Shown: positions 37,401-42,616, counted from the stretch's first letter. The stretch is 64,000 nt of DNA from Roseimaritima sediminicola (GCF_009618275.1 NZ_WIAD01000001.1:124001-188000); one strand, 5' to 3'. Program-made: numbers and translations. Notes: generated by a model not told the origin, from the letters alone.

Positions 37401-38976
37401 GCACATCGAATCGGCGACCGTTTCGATCAGCGGCAACTACACGGCCGGCGAAGATTTTTTGCGGTTTACCGACCAGAACGGGATCACCGGCACGTGGAAC
37501 AATGGCACGCTGACCCTGACCGGCACGGCGACCAAGGCGGAGTACGAAGCGGCTCTGCGCAGCATCACCTACGAGAACACCAGCGAGATTCCTTCGACCG
37601 CCTCGCGCACCGTTCAGTTTACCGTCAACGATGGCGACACCGATTCCGCCGCGGTCACCCGTCAGATTGACGTCACCTCGGTCAACGACGCTCCGATTAT
37701 GGTCACGCCGGGCGTGTTTACGATCGATGAAACCACCGATACCAGCGGCGGTTACCGATTGGGCACCTTGCAGACGATCGATGTCGACCTCGGCGACCGT
37801 TTCAACTATGCGGTGGTAGGTGGTCCGGATGCCGGGGTGTTTACCGTCGGTGGTAGCAACGGCGACGAACTGATCATGGACGATGGTTACCTGGAGATTG
37901 GCGGGCCGACGGTTTACGAGGTGGTCATCCGCTCAACCGACTCGGGTGGACTGTCCGTGGACCAGACGTTGACGGTGCATGTCAACGACATCAACCAGGC
38001 TCCCGAAGCGGCGGACGACCACTACACCACGCTGATCAACGCGTCGGTCGGACTCGATAGCCCCGATCTATTGGCCAACGACACCGACGCCGACATCGCG
38101 GACTCGCTACTGGTCCAGGTCGTGGCACCGCCCAGCCACGGTTCGCTCTCGTTCGATGCTCACGGCGAACTGGTTTATACCCCGGACCAAGGATTCTTCG
38201 GAACCGATACGTTCACCTATGTTGTCAACGATGGCACGACCACCAGCGAACTGGCGACGGTATCGATCGATGTGGAAGTCTATGTGGGCGGCGCCAACAG
38301 CTCCAACATCGGCAGCAGCGGTTCGGCGACTCCCTCCGCGCCGGCCGAATCCGAACCCAGCGAGGTGCAAGAGGGATCGGGCGAGTCTTCCGAAGCGAAG
38401 AACGACCACCCGGCGGTCTCCCCCGAAGCGGCTCCGGCCAATGTTCCACAAGCCGTGCCGGCTCACAACGGTGATCGGGACACTTCTCAGGATGGCGACG
38501 AATCGTTTGGCGAGTCGTCGGAATCGCGTGCGGGGCGATCTGTATCGCCGCGGCTGGACGTCGAGTTCGATGTACGGGAAGCGAACCAACGCCAGTCGGG
38601 ACTGTTTGCGGGGTTCAATCCGGCGAGTTCGCGTCTGGAATTATCCGCGATGGAACTGCAGCAACTGGATCAACTGCTGCAGCAAGACATCGCTCAAGCG
38701 ATCGTCTGGCAGCGTTGGGACGAAATGGCGCAGGAAGACCAACAGGACGCTACGGCGATTGTGATCGGTTCGGTGGGCGTGACCGCGGGGCTGGTGTCGT
38801 TGGGGTACGTGGCGTGGATCATCCGCGGCGGAGCGTTTGTCGCTGCCACGCTCAGCTCTCTGCCGGCGTGGCGGGTGCTGGACCCGGCCACCTTCCTGGA
38901 CGCGTACCGTCGGCGGGACGAACAAGCCGATCATACCGAACGGTTGTTCGAAAAAACGAAGGATGAAAGCCGGTAA
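19402..38976 (+). CDS. Giant LEPR-XLL surface protein, DUF4347 and fifteen 260-aa cadherin-like repeats
   Basis: A 6524-aa protein in one unbroken frame. In order: LEPR-XLL type motif LEERVLMSG (about 14-22); DUF4347 (97-269, with HILSHG and LIYGCD); DNRLRE-like domain (275-463); CSLREA motif and right-handed beta-helix (470-833); two beta-sandwich regions (to about 1400); LamG (1425-1600); Ig/cadherin-like domain (1640-1740); second LamG (1753-1970); PKD-like domain (1970-2062); a related lead-in module (2062-2194); fifteen 260-aa repeats (2195-6094); two cadherin-like domains (6095-6296); a polar linker; and a hydrophobic anchor near 6451-6478 with AWIIRGG and SSLPAW. NDAP and TENDGE sites suggest calcium-bound adhesin modules. 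ATG 19402 has GAGG nine bases upstream. TTG 19387 is an alternative. Confidence 0.96.
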   Translation: MTEKKPTRVFDFYPLEERVLMSGTGAEGLEGMDACADVDPQLAEALLSQAVQADAAPVDANLQDDTAGSAAEAGEASDADETTAAAEEQPSFDPARPLEVIFVDAGVEDADTLLENLRSDREEGTQWLVVRINGGEDGVETIGKTLGALSSVDAVHILSHGREGAIQLGDATLSSDSLAGYAGQIADWGRGLDTDADILIYGCDLAASDDGRELIDSLAVLSDSDVAASDDATGNTDLGGDWLLEYQVGVVEADVAFTEYAQASWQGLLNAQPPTTLTFQQGANGYGSTVDTYVSASQASSTDKGSSTVLQVDYDGAAGPTAQALIRFEDIVGPGGAQIPSDVYISSAALIVNATNASSTGANVSLHEMLSAWDNTSNWNSLVDGVHTNDVEASSLAVSTIADPTAIGWQTFGGLEHSVQKWVSGTDTNRGWVVQIDDTNGWDFNSADHASAPELAVTYVAAASQTSSAHTLVVDTTSDVLDGDATSIDTLLADRGADGKISLREAIWAANNTINSGGASPDVIQFGLGAGTHTFSLTAALPKITDAVLIDGYSATGASVNTLQVGNDAAIQIQLDGSGAGSATGLHLASGSDGSTIRGLAITNFANNGIEIDSAGNTITGNFIGVDSSGTTAAGNAEHGIQVDGANNQIGGTTPDARNVISANGNDGIRINGSASGTTVQGNYIGTNAAGDAALGNSDDGVSVMNGSSSNTIGGAASGAGNVIAGNDATAIYLEGSATVVQGNYLGTNETLVADLGNSKVQTGEGTIRLMNATGATIGGTGAGEGNVIAFGGGDGVLVQGTSSGISILGNAIHSHAGIGIDLGDDGVTVNDGQFADTPDQDTGANGLQNFPVLSQVTAGPTPVVQGSISSTPNRTFRIEFFASDAADPSGYGEGQRYLGYTQVTTSATGESSIVASLSSMIRTGEAISATATDLTTGETSEFGLAVQATNVAPDLDVAGTPTLGAQQEDQGPPAGAVGTAIGSLVDFASPAGQVDNVTDSDYGAALGIAITAADTTNGSWYYSTDAGSTWNALGVVSDSAARLLAADGNTRVYFHADADYAGDITNALTFRAWDQTSGNNGDLSPVELSSYAVRDTFSSVSYSNNNGSQSWSSSWVETDSNGGDVADGRFRVSSGELRMQATTIGDNIYREVDLSGAVSASLSFSYTSGLGGSAAVYAQVSSDGGATYTTLADGIFDASNNTGSGNKTFDIGSDIAANTRIRFYIAGGEIGAGSHSFSVDDVQITYELLGGGETAFSAATDTAALTVNNVNDAPVLANYNPVYGAAEDGGSFAATVGDFLGSTMTDADAGAAEGAAITGFSSTSGFLEYSLDGGTTWSHFDQLSESNSLLLRSSDYIRFTSATDHGGTLQMQYRGWDQTSGSAGDHMDTTTNGGTTAFSTHTNQTTVNTASANDAPIAQDDTPSLHFDGLDDYVNLGSDPALSMTNTMTMELWARPDAYPDSSSILMNKEGEYEIGLSSTGTLMWGFANTDPGWAWHDTGHTLQLNEWAHIAVSYDNGTVRTYVNGHMVDLYHGEGTIGDAHPTKDDLRIGGRENNPAGNYFSGDIDEVRLWNTVRTANQIHSGVDTPLAGSEAGLAGYWNFNEGGGATANDLTANANHGTLTDEAGTGAPLWTAYSTGQDTTLNVAAAAGLLSNDVDVEGDALSVSAVEGQAGQVGNQIRIASGALLTVNADGSFTYDANDAFDSLAAGEQINDTFSYTVSDGNGGTDTATATVAINGSDDAPRIIAVSDLDDAGNEVLELAGGDDHVALSGLPVHTAAGTEVTVEFWMNWDGTDNVMPFGFDRYDLWLSEGGFGFNTGSGDLYGISSAGLAGGWHHVSAVFHNGNLTNSRLIIDGVEQSLSQQKGTPSNASAFATSNARISGWPSSGTYQFSGRMDDVRIWNGGRSEVQVRADMYQTFSGPQTGLVASYSFTGATSAAGGVLDDSGNGHHGTMSGITEANIVTDTNFDRLGDHTADEDDLVTLRVSATDPENDALTYNWQQLSGPAVTLSGSTEAAPTFTAPNQTTDYQLVFQVEVSDGTQTTTETVTISVNAINDDPVNAGTLPSDITVTEDVASNVDLSPIDINDVDHGGSNLTLTLNTSSGGELFASSGGGVVVTGSGGTTITLEGHQDDLNTFLNNVANIQYLHPTANLNGNNADTIRVRITDNGNSGSGGGGNIDLGTVNVDITAVNDAPVNTVPGTQTVAEETTTAIGGITIADADDAGSNLTTRLQVNNGVLNLTLSGAATIAAGSNGSGDLTLSGSAADINATLGSLTYTGNTNVTGVAADTLTVTTNDGGNTGTGGAQTDTDTVQINITNVNDAAVLGSVEATAVSYTENDGEVAVTSTLTLSDVDDTHIESATVSISGNYTAGEDFLRFTDQNGITGTWNNGTLTLTGTATKAEYEAALRSVTYENTSEIPSTASRTVQFTVNDGDTDSAAVTRQIDVTSVNDAPVNTVPGTQTVAEETTTAIGGISIADADDAGSNLTTRLQVNNGVLNLTLSGGATIAAGNNGSGDLTLSGSAADINATLASLTYTGNTDVTGVAADTLTVTTNDGGNTGTGGAQTDVDTVQIDITAVNDASVLGSMEPAAIDYTENDGEVVVTSTLTLSDVDDTHIESATVSISGNYTAGEDFLRFTDQNGITGTWNNGTLTLTGTATKAEYEAALRSVTYENTSEMPSTASRTVQFTVNDGDTDSASVSRQIDVTSVNDAPVNTVPGTQTVAEETTTAIGGISIADADDAGSNLMTRLQVNNGVLNLTLSGGATIAAGSNGSGDLTLSGTAADINATLASLTYTGDTDVTGVAADTLTVTTNDGGNTGTGGAQTDVDTVQIDISAVNDASVLGSVEPAAIDYTENDGEVTVTSTLTLSDVDDTHIESATVSISGNYTAGEDFLRFTDQNGITGSWNNGTLTLTGTATKAQYEAALRSVTYENTSEIPSTVSRTVQFTVNDGDTDSAAVSRQIDVTSVNDAPVNTVPGTQTVAEETTTAIGGISIADADDASSNLMTRLQVSNGTLNLTLSGAATIAAGSNGSGDLTLLGTAPDINATLASLTYTGNTDVTGIGADTLTVTTNDGGNTGTGGAQTDVDTVQIDISAVNDASVLGSVEPAAIDYTENDGEVTVSSTITLSDVDDTHIESATVSISTNYTAGEDFLRFTDQNGITGSWNNGTLTLTGTATKAEYEAALRSITYENTSEIPSTASRTVQFTVNDGDVDSVAVSRQIDVTSVNDAPVNMVPGAQTVAEETTTSIGGISIADADDAGSNLMTRLQVSNGVLNLTLSGGATIAAGSNGSGDLTLSGSAADINATLASLTYTGNTDVTGIGADTLTVTTNDGGNTGTGGAQTDVDTVQIDITAANDAAVLGSVEPAAIDYTENDGEVTVSSTITLSDVDDTHIESATVSISGNYTAGEDFLRFTDQNGITGTWNNGTLTLSGTATKAQYEAALRSVTYENTSEIPSTASRTVQFTVNDGDTDSAAVTRQIDVTSVNDAPVNTVPGTQTVAEETTTAIGGISIADADDAGSNLTTRLQVSNGVLNLTLSGAATIAAGSNGSGDLTLLGTAADINATLASLTYTGDTDVTGVAADTLTVTTNDGGNTGTGGAQTDVDTVQIDISAVNDASVLGSVEPAAIDYTENDGEVTVSSTITLSDVDDTHIESATISISTNYTAGEDFLRFTDQNGITGTWNNGTLTLSGTATKAEYEAALRSVTYENTSEIPSTASRTVQFTVNDGDTDSAAVTRQIDVTSVNDAPVNTVPGTQTVAEETTTAIGGISIADADDAGSNLMTRLQVSNGVLNLTLSGGATIAAGSNGSGDLTLSGTAADINATLASLTYTGDTDVTGVAADTLTVTTNDGGNTGTGGAQTDVDTVQIDISAVNDASVLGSVEPAAIDYTENDGEVAVTSTLTLSDVDDTHIESATVSISTNYTAGEDFLRFTDQNGITGTWNNGTLTLTGTATKAEYEAALRSVTYENTSEIPSTASRTVQFTVNDGDTDSAAVSRQIDVTSVNDAPVNTVPGTQTVAEETTTAIGGISIADADDAGSNLMTRLQVSNGVLNLTLSGGATIAAGSNGSGDLTLSGSAADINATLASLTYTGDTDVTGVAADTLTVTTNDGGNTGAGGVQTDVDTVQIDISAVNDASVLGSVEATAVSYTENDGEVAVTSTLTLSDVDDTHIESATVSISTNYTAGEDFLRFTDQNGITGTWNNGTLTLTGTATKAEYEAALRSVTYENTSEIPSTASRTVQFTVNDGDTDSAAVTRQIDVTSVNDAPVNTVPGTQTVAEETTTAIGGISIADADDAGSNLSTRLQVSNGMLNLTLSGGATIAAGSNGSGDLTLSGTAADINATLASLTYTGDTDVTGVAADTLTVTTNDGGNTGTGGAQTDTDTVQIDISAVNDASVLGSMEPAAIDYTENDGEVAVTSTLTLSDVDDTHIESATVSISGNYTAGEDYLRFTDQNGITSTWNNGTLTLSGTATKAEYEAALRSVTYENTSEIPSTASRTVQFTVNDGDTDSAAVTRQIDVTSVNDAPVNTVPGTQTVAEETTTAIGGISIADADDAGSNLTTRLQVNNGTLNLTLSGGTTIAAGSNGSGDLTLSGSPADINATLASLTYTGDTDVTGVAADTLTVTTNDGGNTGAGGAQTDVDTVQIDISAVNDASVLGSVEPAAIDYTENDGEVTVTSTLTLSDVDDTHIESATVSISTNYTAGEDFLRFTDQNGITGTWNNGTLTLTGTATKAQYEAALRSITYENTSEIPSTASRTVQFTVNDGDTDSAAVSRQIDVTSVNDAPVNTVPGTQTVAEETTTAIGGISIADADDAGNNLMTRLQVSNGMLNLTLSGGATIAAGSNGSGDLTLLGTAADINATLASLTYTGDTDVTGVAADTLTVTTNDGGNTGTGGAQTDVDTVQIDITAVNDASVLGSVEATAVSYTENDGEVAVTSTLTLSDVDDTHIESATVSISGNYTAGEDFLRFTDQNGITGTWNNGTLTLTGTATKAQYEAALRSVTYENTSEIPSTVSRTVQFTVNDGDTDSAAVTRKIDVTSVNDAPVNTVPGTQTVAEETTTAIGGISIADADDAGSTLTTRLQVNNGVLNLTLSGGTTIAAGSNGSGDLTLSGTAADINATLASLTYTGDTDVTGIAADTLTVTTNDGGNTGAGGAQTDVDTVQIDISAVNDASVLGSVEPAAIDYTENDGEVTVTSTLTLSDVDDTHIESATVSISGNYTAGEDFLRFTDQNGITGSWNNGTLTLTGTATKAEYEAALRSITYENTSEIPSTASRTVQFTVNDGDTDSAAVTRQIDVTSVNDAPVNTVPGTQTVAEETTTAISGISIADADDANSNLTTRLQVSNGTLNLTLSGGATIAAGSNGSGDLTLLGTAADINATLASLTYTGDTDVTGVAADTLTVTTNDGGNTGAGGAQIDVDTVQIDITAVNDASVLGSVEPAAVDYTENDGEVAVTSTLTLSDVDDTHIESATVSISGNYTAGEDYLRFTDQNGITSTWNNGTLTLSGTATKAEYEAALRSITYENTSEIPSTASRTVQFTVNDGDTDSAAVSREIDVTSVNDAPVNTVPGTQTVAEETTTAISGISIADADDAGSNLMTRLQVSNGTLNLTLSGGTTIAAGSNGSGDLTLSGSAADINATLASLTYTGDTDVTGVAADTLTVTTNDGGNTGTGGAQTDVDTVQIDITAVNDASVLGSMEPAAIDYTENDGEVVVTSTLTLSDVDDTHIESATVSISGNYTAGEDFLRFTDQNGITGSWNNGTLTLTGTATKAEYEAALRSVTYENTSEIPSTASRTVQFTVNDGDTDSAAVTRQIDVTSVNDAPVNSVPGTQTVAEETTTAIGGISIADADDAGSNLTTRLQVNSGTLNLTLSGGATIAAGSNGSGDLTLLGTAADINATLASLTYTGDTDVTGVAADTLTVTTNDGGNTGTGGAQTDVDTVQIDISAVNDAAVLGSVEATAVSYTENDGEVAVTSTLTLSDVDDTHIESATVSISGNYTAGEDFLRFTDQNGITGTWNNGTLTLTGTATKAEYEAALRSITYENTSEIPSTASRTVQFTVNDGDTDSAAVTRQIDVTSVNDAPIMVTPGVFTIDETTDTSGGYRLGTLQTIDVDLGDRFNYAVVGGPDAGVFTVGGSNGDELIMDDGYLEIGGPTVYEVVIRSTDSGGLSVDQTLTVHVNDINQAPEAADDHYTTLINASVGLDSPDLLANDTDADIADSLLVQVVAPPSHGSLSFDAHGELVYTPDQGFFGTDTFTYVVNDGTTTSELATVSIDVEVYVGGANSSNIGSSGSATPSAPAESEPSEVQEGSGESSEAKNDHPAVSPEAAPANVPQAVPAHNGDRDTSQDGDESFGESSESRAGRSVSPRLDVEFDVREANQRQSGLFAGFNPASSRLELSAMELQQLDQLLQQDIAQAIVWQRWDEMAQEDQQDATAIVIGSVGVTAGLVSLGYVAWIIRGGAFVAATLSSLPAWRVLDPATFLDAYRRRDEQADHTERLFEKTKDESR
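25984..37683 (+). repeat. Fifteen tandem 780-bp coding repeats without a single length change
   Basis: Repeat starts fall every 780 bases from 25984 to 36904, and the array ends at 37683. Each unit codes two modules: 129 aa starting NDAPVNTVPGTQTVAEETT and 131 aa starting NDASVLGS with YTENDGEV and FLRFTDQNGITG. Copies differ mainly by synonymous changes and a few switched residues (EATAVSY versus EPAAIDY, SGNY versus STNY, TWNN versus SWNN). Confidence 0.97.
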
Positions 38977-39694
38977 ACTGATCTTGCCACGGACCCGGCT
39001 TGCAAGCGACAGTGCGGAGGAATCGACGCTCCTTGCAAGGACTGCTGGCGTGCCCCCCCGATACCGCCCCCTGACATTGCTACTGACGCTCTGCTGCGCC
39101 TGGTTGGCAGTCGCCGGGGGCTGCGGCCGCTTGGCCTATCGCTTGTCGACCCCGGTTCCGGAGCAGGTGGTGGCCAATCCGGTGGATATCCCCCCGGTCG
39201 CCGACGACTTTCTGTGGTTGCAAGTCGTCGACGTGGTTGACGATTACTTTCGCATCCAGCGAGAGCGGCCCGTCCAAAATCACCCGGGGCTGGTGCTGGA
39301 GGGTCGGCTGGACACCTCCTACCGCGTGGGAGCTTCGATTTTCGAACCCTGGCGCAAGGACAGTACGGCCGGATTCGAGCGTTGGCAAAGCACCCTGCAG
39401 TCGATCCGCCGCCGAGCCACGGTATTCGTCCGGCCGCAAGGTTCGGGCTACGTACTGGAGGTGGTCGTACAGAAGGAACTGGAAGACACCGACCGCAGCT
39501 TAGAAGCCACCGAGGGGTTGGCGTCGGTTCGCAGCGATGGCACGGTCGAACGAAGTACGGACTCGCTGCCGCAGGCCCCCACCACGCTGGGCTGGATCCC
39601 GCTGGGCCGCGACGTAGCGTTGGAACAGGTCATTCTGCAAGACATCCTGGGCCGATTGCAGCAACCCGACGGCCCTTCGCTGCTGCATCACTGA
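38963..39694 (+). CDS. Putative lipoprotein overlapping the giant gene
   Basis: A 243-aa protein of unknown function. The ATG at 38963 lies 14 bases inside the end of the giant gene, with GAAGG just before it, so translation may be coupled. A hydrophobic segment LTLLLTLCCAWLAVAGGC near residue 36-53 ends in a possible lipobox (AGGC), placing the rest in the periplasm or on the outer membrane. If the GTG at about 39050 is used instead, the signal is nearer the start (PPRYRPLTLLLTLCCAWLA). The body has VDDYFRIQRERPVQ, typical of planctomycete proteins without known role. It ends in a region poor in recognisable motifs. Confidence 0.8.
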   Translation: MKAGKLILPRTRLASDSAEESTLLARTAGVPPRYRPLTLLLTLCCAWLAVAGGCGRLAYRLSTPVPEQVVANPVDIPPVADDFLWLQVVDVVDDYFRIQRERPVQNHPGLVLEGRLDTSYRVGASIFEPWRKDSTAGFERWQSTLQSIRRRATVFVRPQGSGYVLEVVVQKELEDTDRSLEATEGLASVRSDGTVERSTDSLPQAPTTLGWIPLGRDVALEQVILQDILGRLQQPDGPSLLHH

Positions 39695-39947
39695 GAGGCC
39701 GTGTCGGCGCGGGCCGAGGCGGCTTGACGCGGCGGAACCGGCGGATGTGGTGCGTGAGCCAAACCGTGGACTTTCCGCCAAAACCCGAAGCGTCACGCCG
39801 AGCAAGCGGCTTGATCGGCAAGCTCCCTGCCGGCAACGAGGAACCTGAACTTGGATCTTTCTTGCACGTTAATCCAAGCCCAGTTCGTGGCCGATAACCA
39901 TCGCTGTCAGTCCAGTACGGTTCGTTCCTCTCGGTTTTCCATCCTTT

Positions 39948-40229
39948 ATGATTGCACTGCAGCCGACCCGCATTGACCTCACACTACTTCGCACAACCAT
40001 CGCCGCGCGGCTGGCGGAACTGGGCCAGTTGGAATGCAACGCCTTTCCGATGACCGAACGTGTGGTCGTGAAGAAAGGTGAAGCCTGCGGCGTTTATTTT
40101 TGCCTTCACGGGCCCAGAAACGTCAAGATTACCGCCATCTGCGACCTGACCAAACGCACGGTCATCTATTACGGCAGCGACGGCGTGCGGGCCCAGCAGA
40201 CGACGATCCCCGTCCAGCGAGCGGCCTAG
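39948..40229 (+). CDS. Small conserved hypothetical protein, 93 aa
   Basis: Unrecognised function. The protein starts MIALQPTRIDLTLL and contains TERVVVKKGEACGVYFCLHG followed by ITAICDLTKRTVIYYGSDG, a compact beta-rich pattern. Codon use is like its neighbours. No strong Shine-Dalgarno precedes it. The 250 bases upstream, after the lipoprotein gene, show no other feature. Confidence 0.7.
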   Translation: MIALQPTRIDLTLLRTTIAARLAELGQLECNAFPMTERVVVKKGEACGVYFCLHGPRNVKITAICDLTKRTVIYYGSDGVRAQQTTIPVQRAA

Positions 40230-40291
40230 CGAACTCGCGGCCGCGCAGCGAGCCCGCGGCGCCGCCACGCATCCCCCTCACAGGGCGCGGC

Positions 40292-40933
40292 TCAGGTGGT
40301 CAACGGCAGCGGCGCGTTGGCTAACTGCTCGACCGCCTCGGCCCACTGATTCGCTGTGGGTTCTTCGGCCCCCCACGCGACCAGCCACAGCCGGCATTTC
40401 TGGATCACGCCTTTCTCCAGAAAGCCGCCGAACAGGCGCAGCCGTACCGCGCCCACCTGGGCGGATTCAAAGCGGCAGGAATTGCGATCGCGAGCCGTCA
40501 ACAAAACGCCCAGGTGAAGGCCCCCGACGCGCAGCAGCATGCCCTGCTGGCGGCGGTCCACCAATTCCGCATCGACCGCGTCGAGCCACAACGCCGGCCG
40601 GCTATCCAACATGCGGGTCTGCATTTCGACGACGCATTCGACAATCGTCGCTGGCTCGCCGGCATCGATCAAGCGAGTCTGCACGGTCACGCCGAACGCA
40701 TCGTTCTCGCTCTGCGCCAGATGGGCCACATAGTCTTTGTGGCGGGCGTAACTGTCGGCGATACTCGGCAGAGGTTCCCCGCTGGCGTCGCGGAGCCGCA
40801 GCGTGCAGTGGCTCTCGCCATGCGTCAAGCCTACCTGCACTCCTTCGGCACCCCCGACGGCAACCACTTCGATCGCAGGCGTGCCCTCATCGACGCTGCA
40901 GATCGCCCGGCCAAGTTCGGTCATCGACCACAT
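40292..40933 (-). CDS. Hypothetical protein, 213 aa
   Basis: I recognise no family. The start MWSMTELGRAICSVDEGTPA is set by AAGAGG five bases upstream of ATG 40933. The protein is mixed alpha/beta with no signal peptide or helix long enough to span a membrane, so it is probably cytoplasmic. It follows the GNAT gene on the same strand with about 114 bases between. Confidence 0.72.
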   Translation of the reverse strand: MWSMTELGRAICSVDEGTPAIEVVAVGGAEGVQVGLTHGESHCTLRLRDASGEPLPSIADSYARHKDYVAHLAQSENDAFGVTVQTRLIDAGEPATIVECVVEMQTRMLDSRPALWLDAVDAELVDRRQQGMLLRVGGLHLGVLLTARDRNSCRFESAQVGAVRLRLFGGFLEKGVIQKCRLWLVAWGAEEPTANQWAEAVEQLANAPLPLTT

Positions 40934-41047
40934 ACAATCCTCTTCAGTTCGCTGGACGAAAAAGGAGGCGCCCGCCTCGAAGCCGCACAGCATATCAGAT
41001 TTTGCGGCGGAGCCTATCGACCGCTTCACCACGGCCTACCGGTTCGG

Positions 41048-41602
41048 TCACGCTCCGCTGACTTCGGCGGCTTTAAAGACCGTGCGGGCTTGGCGGAACC
41101 CCATTCGCCGGTACAGACGCACGGCGGCCGTATTGTCGGTGGTCACTTCCAGGTGCATCTTGGTTAGACCGGCACGCCGAAAACCTGCCGCCGCGCGGGC
41201 CATCAGGATCGTTCCCAGTCCATGTCCCCGATGCGGCTGGACGACGCCCAAATTCTGGATCGCCCCCCAACCTTCCACCTGCAGTCCCTGGACCGTACCG
41301 ACGGCCTGGGGGCGCGATTCGGGGGGCCGGTAGCGAAGCAACCAGGTGGCTTCGGGAACAAAACTGGTCCGCCGAGAGATCTCGCGCATCAACCGCACGC
41401 AGCCATCACGACGCCCCAGGCAGGGAAAGACGTTGGCGTCCAGTTCGCAGTGAAAGCTTTGGAATTTGGCGCTGGCGTGCTCGCGGCACAAACCTTCGCT
41501 CCACGGCACCAGCTCATAGCCCAGGGGCAACCGCGGCGCGGCAAACAACGGTTCGCTCAGGTCCAGTTCCATGCGGTAACGTTTAAAATAGACCAAACCC
41601 AC
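41048..41602 (-). CDS. GNAT family N-acetyltransferase
   Basis: A 184-aa enzyme that would transfer an acetyl group from acetyl-CoA to an unknown amine. The acetyl-CoA binding motif V-QPHRGHGLGTILMARA (motif A, Q/RxxGxG/A type) is at about 117-134. The following HLEVTTDNTAAVRLYRRMGF is motif B with its usual Asn and Tyr. The N-terminal 100 residues are less conserved, with a cysteine in VFPCLGRRDG. Substrate unknown. Confidence 0.88.
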   Translation of the reverse strand: MGLVYFKRYRMELDLSEPLFAAPRLPLGYELVPWSEGLCREHASAKFQSFHCELDANVFPCLGRRDGCVRLMREISRRTSFVPEATWLLRYRPPESRPQAVGTVQGLQVEGWGAIQNLGVVQPHRGHGLGTILMARAAAGFRRAGLTKMHLEVTTDNTAAVRLYRRMGFRQARTVFKAAEVSGA

Positions 41603-41763
41603 CTGTTCGTCCTCGGCGTGCCCATCTACACAAAAGCCATCTACTGGAAAGCCCGATCCGTGCCGTAGAATCCTGTCTTAAAATATAACGGATCTTGCCC
41701 CTCCTTCCGCTTTCCCGACGCGATTCTCTTCGATTGGTCGCCGCAATCCGATCGCTTGCCCCC

Positions 41764-42609
41764 ATGACTGATACATCCGAAACGCCCGAACAGGACTCCA
41801 CCTGCGAACCAGAGGCTTCGCCGGGACCGCCCGCGACGAAACGTTCTCGGTTTCGTCGCTATGCGCGGCGCCGCTGGTTGCTGCTCGCTTCCGCTGGGCT
41901 GCTGGTTCTGGCCATTGTCGTCGTCTGGATCGTTGATCAGTTCTGGGTTTCCGCCGGCCCGGACCAGGGCCAGGTGCCCGAAATCGTCGATGGGGGTCCA
42001 CTGCTGGACGCCCAGTTGGAAGCGGTCAACGCGGGAAACAGCGAGACGATTTTTCTCGACGAAGCCGTACTCAGCGACCTACAACTGCAACCGCTGGCCG
42101 GCAACGAAGCAGTGGAGGTGCTGCGTTTGGATGGTGGCAAGATTACCGACCGCGGCATCGAAACGATCGCGTCTCTGCCCAACCTGCGAGAACTGCGTCT
42201 GCGGCACAGCCCGATCAGCGACGCGGGCCTGGAGCAACTGGCGCGTTGCCAGTCCCTACAAACACTGAACCTGCCGCACGCCCGGTGCACGTCCGCCGGT
42301 ATCGCCCATCTGCAATCGCTGGAGCGACTGCGGAACCTGCGTCTGGGCAGCTCGTTGGCGCGGCCCAGTATCACCAACGCGATCGCCGAACTGAGCACAC
42401 TTCGCAGCGTTCACCTGATCGACATCCCGGTCTCGGACCAAGGCGTCAAACAGTTGGCGGCCATGCCGCTTCTGGAATCGCTGTACCTGGATGGTTCCGC
42501 CGTGACTGACGTGGGTTGGCGGTGGGTGTTTCGCATGCACCCAGAACTGCACGTCCATATCGACCAAGCACACCACGATCACGATCCCCATCGCCACCCG
42601 CACCACTAG
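41764..42609 (+). CDS. Leucine-rich-repeat membrane protein with His-rich tail
   Basis: A 281-aa protein. A polar N-terminus is followed by a helix at about 38-55 (RRWLLLASAGLLVLAIVVVW), then LRR units of the planctomycete type, such as LRLDGGKITDRGIETIA, LRLRHSPISDAGLEQLA and LHLIDIPVSDQGVKQLA. The C-terminus HVHIDQAHHDHDPHRHPHH is very His-rich and could bind metal. The LRR part probably lies outside the cytoplasm as a protein-interaction surface. The start MTDTSETPEQ at 41764 is preferred over 41695, which would add a hydrophobic segment. It ends seven bases from the convergent hydrolase gene. Confidence 0.85.
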   Translation: MTDTSETPEQDSTCEPEASPGPPATKRSRFRRYARRRWLLLASAGLLVLAIVVVWIVDQFWVSAGPDQGQVPEIVDGGPLLDAQLEAVNAGNSETIFLDEAVLSDLQLQPLAGNEAVEVLRLDGGKITDRGIETIASLPNLRELRLRHSPISDAGLEQLARCQSLQTLNLPHARCTSAGIAHLQSLERLRNLRLGSSLARPSITNAIAELSTLRSVHLIDIPVSDQGVKQLAAMPLLESLYLDGSAVTDVGWRWVFRMHPELHVHIDQAHHDHDPHRHPHH

Positions 42610-42616
42610 TGCGACG

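Noticed and set aside
26539-37404. Series of 80-240 codon frames on the minus strand over the giant repeats
   Set aside because: They recur every 780 bases as shadows of the repeated coding sequence and have no start signals of their own.
39382-39897. 171-codon plus-strand frame after the giant gene
   Set aside because: It is in another frame of the lipoprotein gene and has an Arg/Pro-rich out-of-frame composition.
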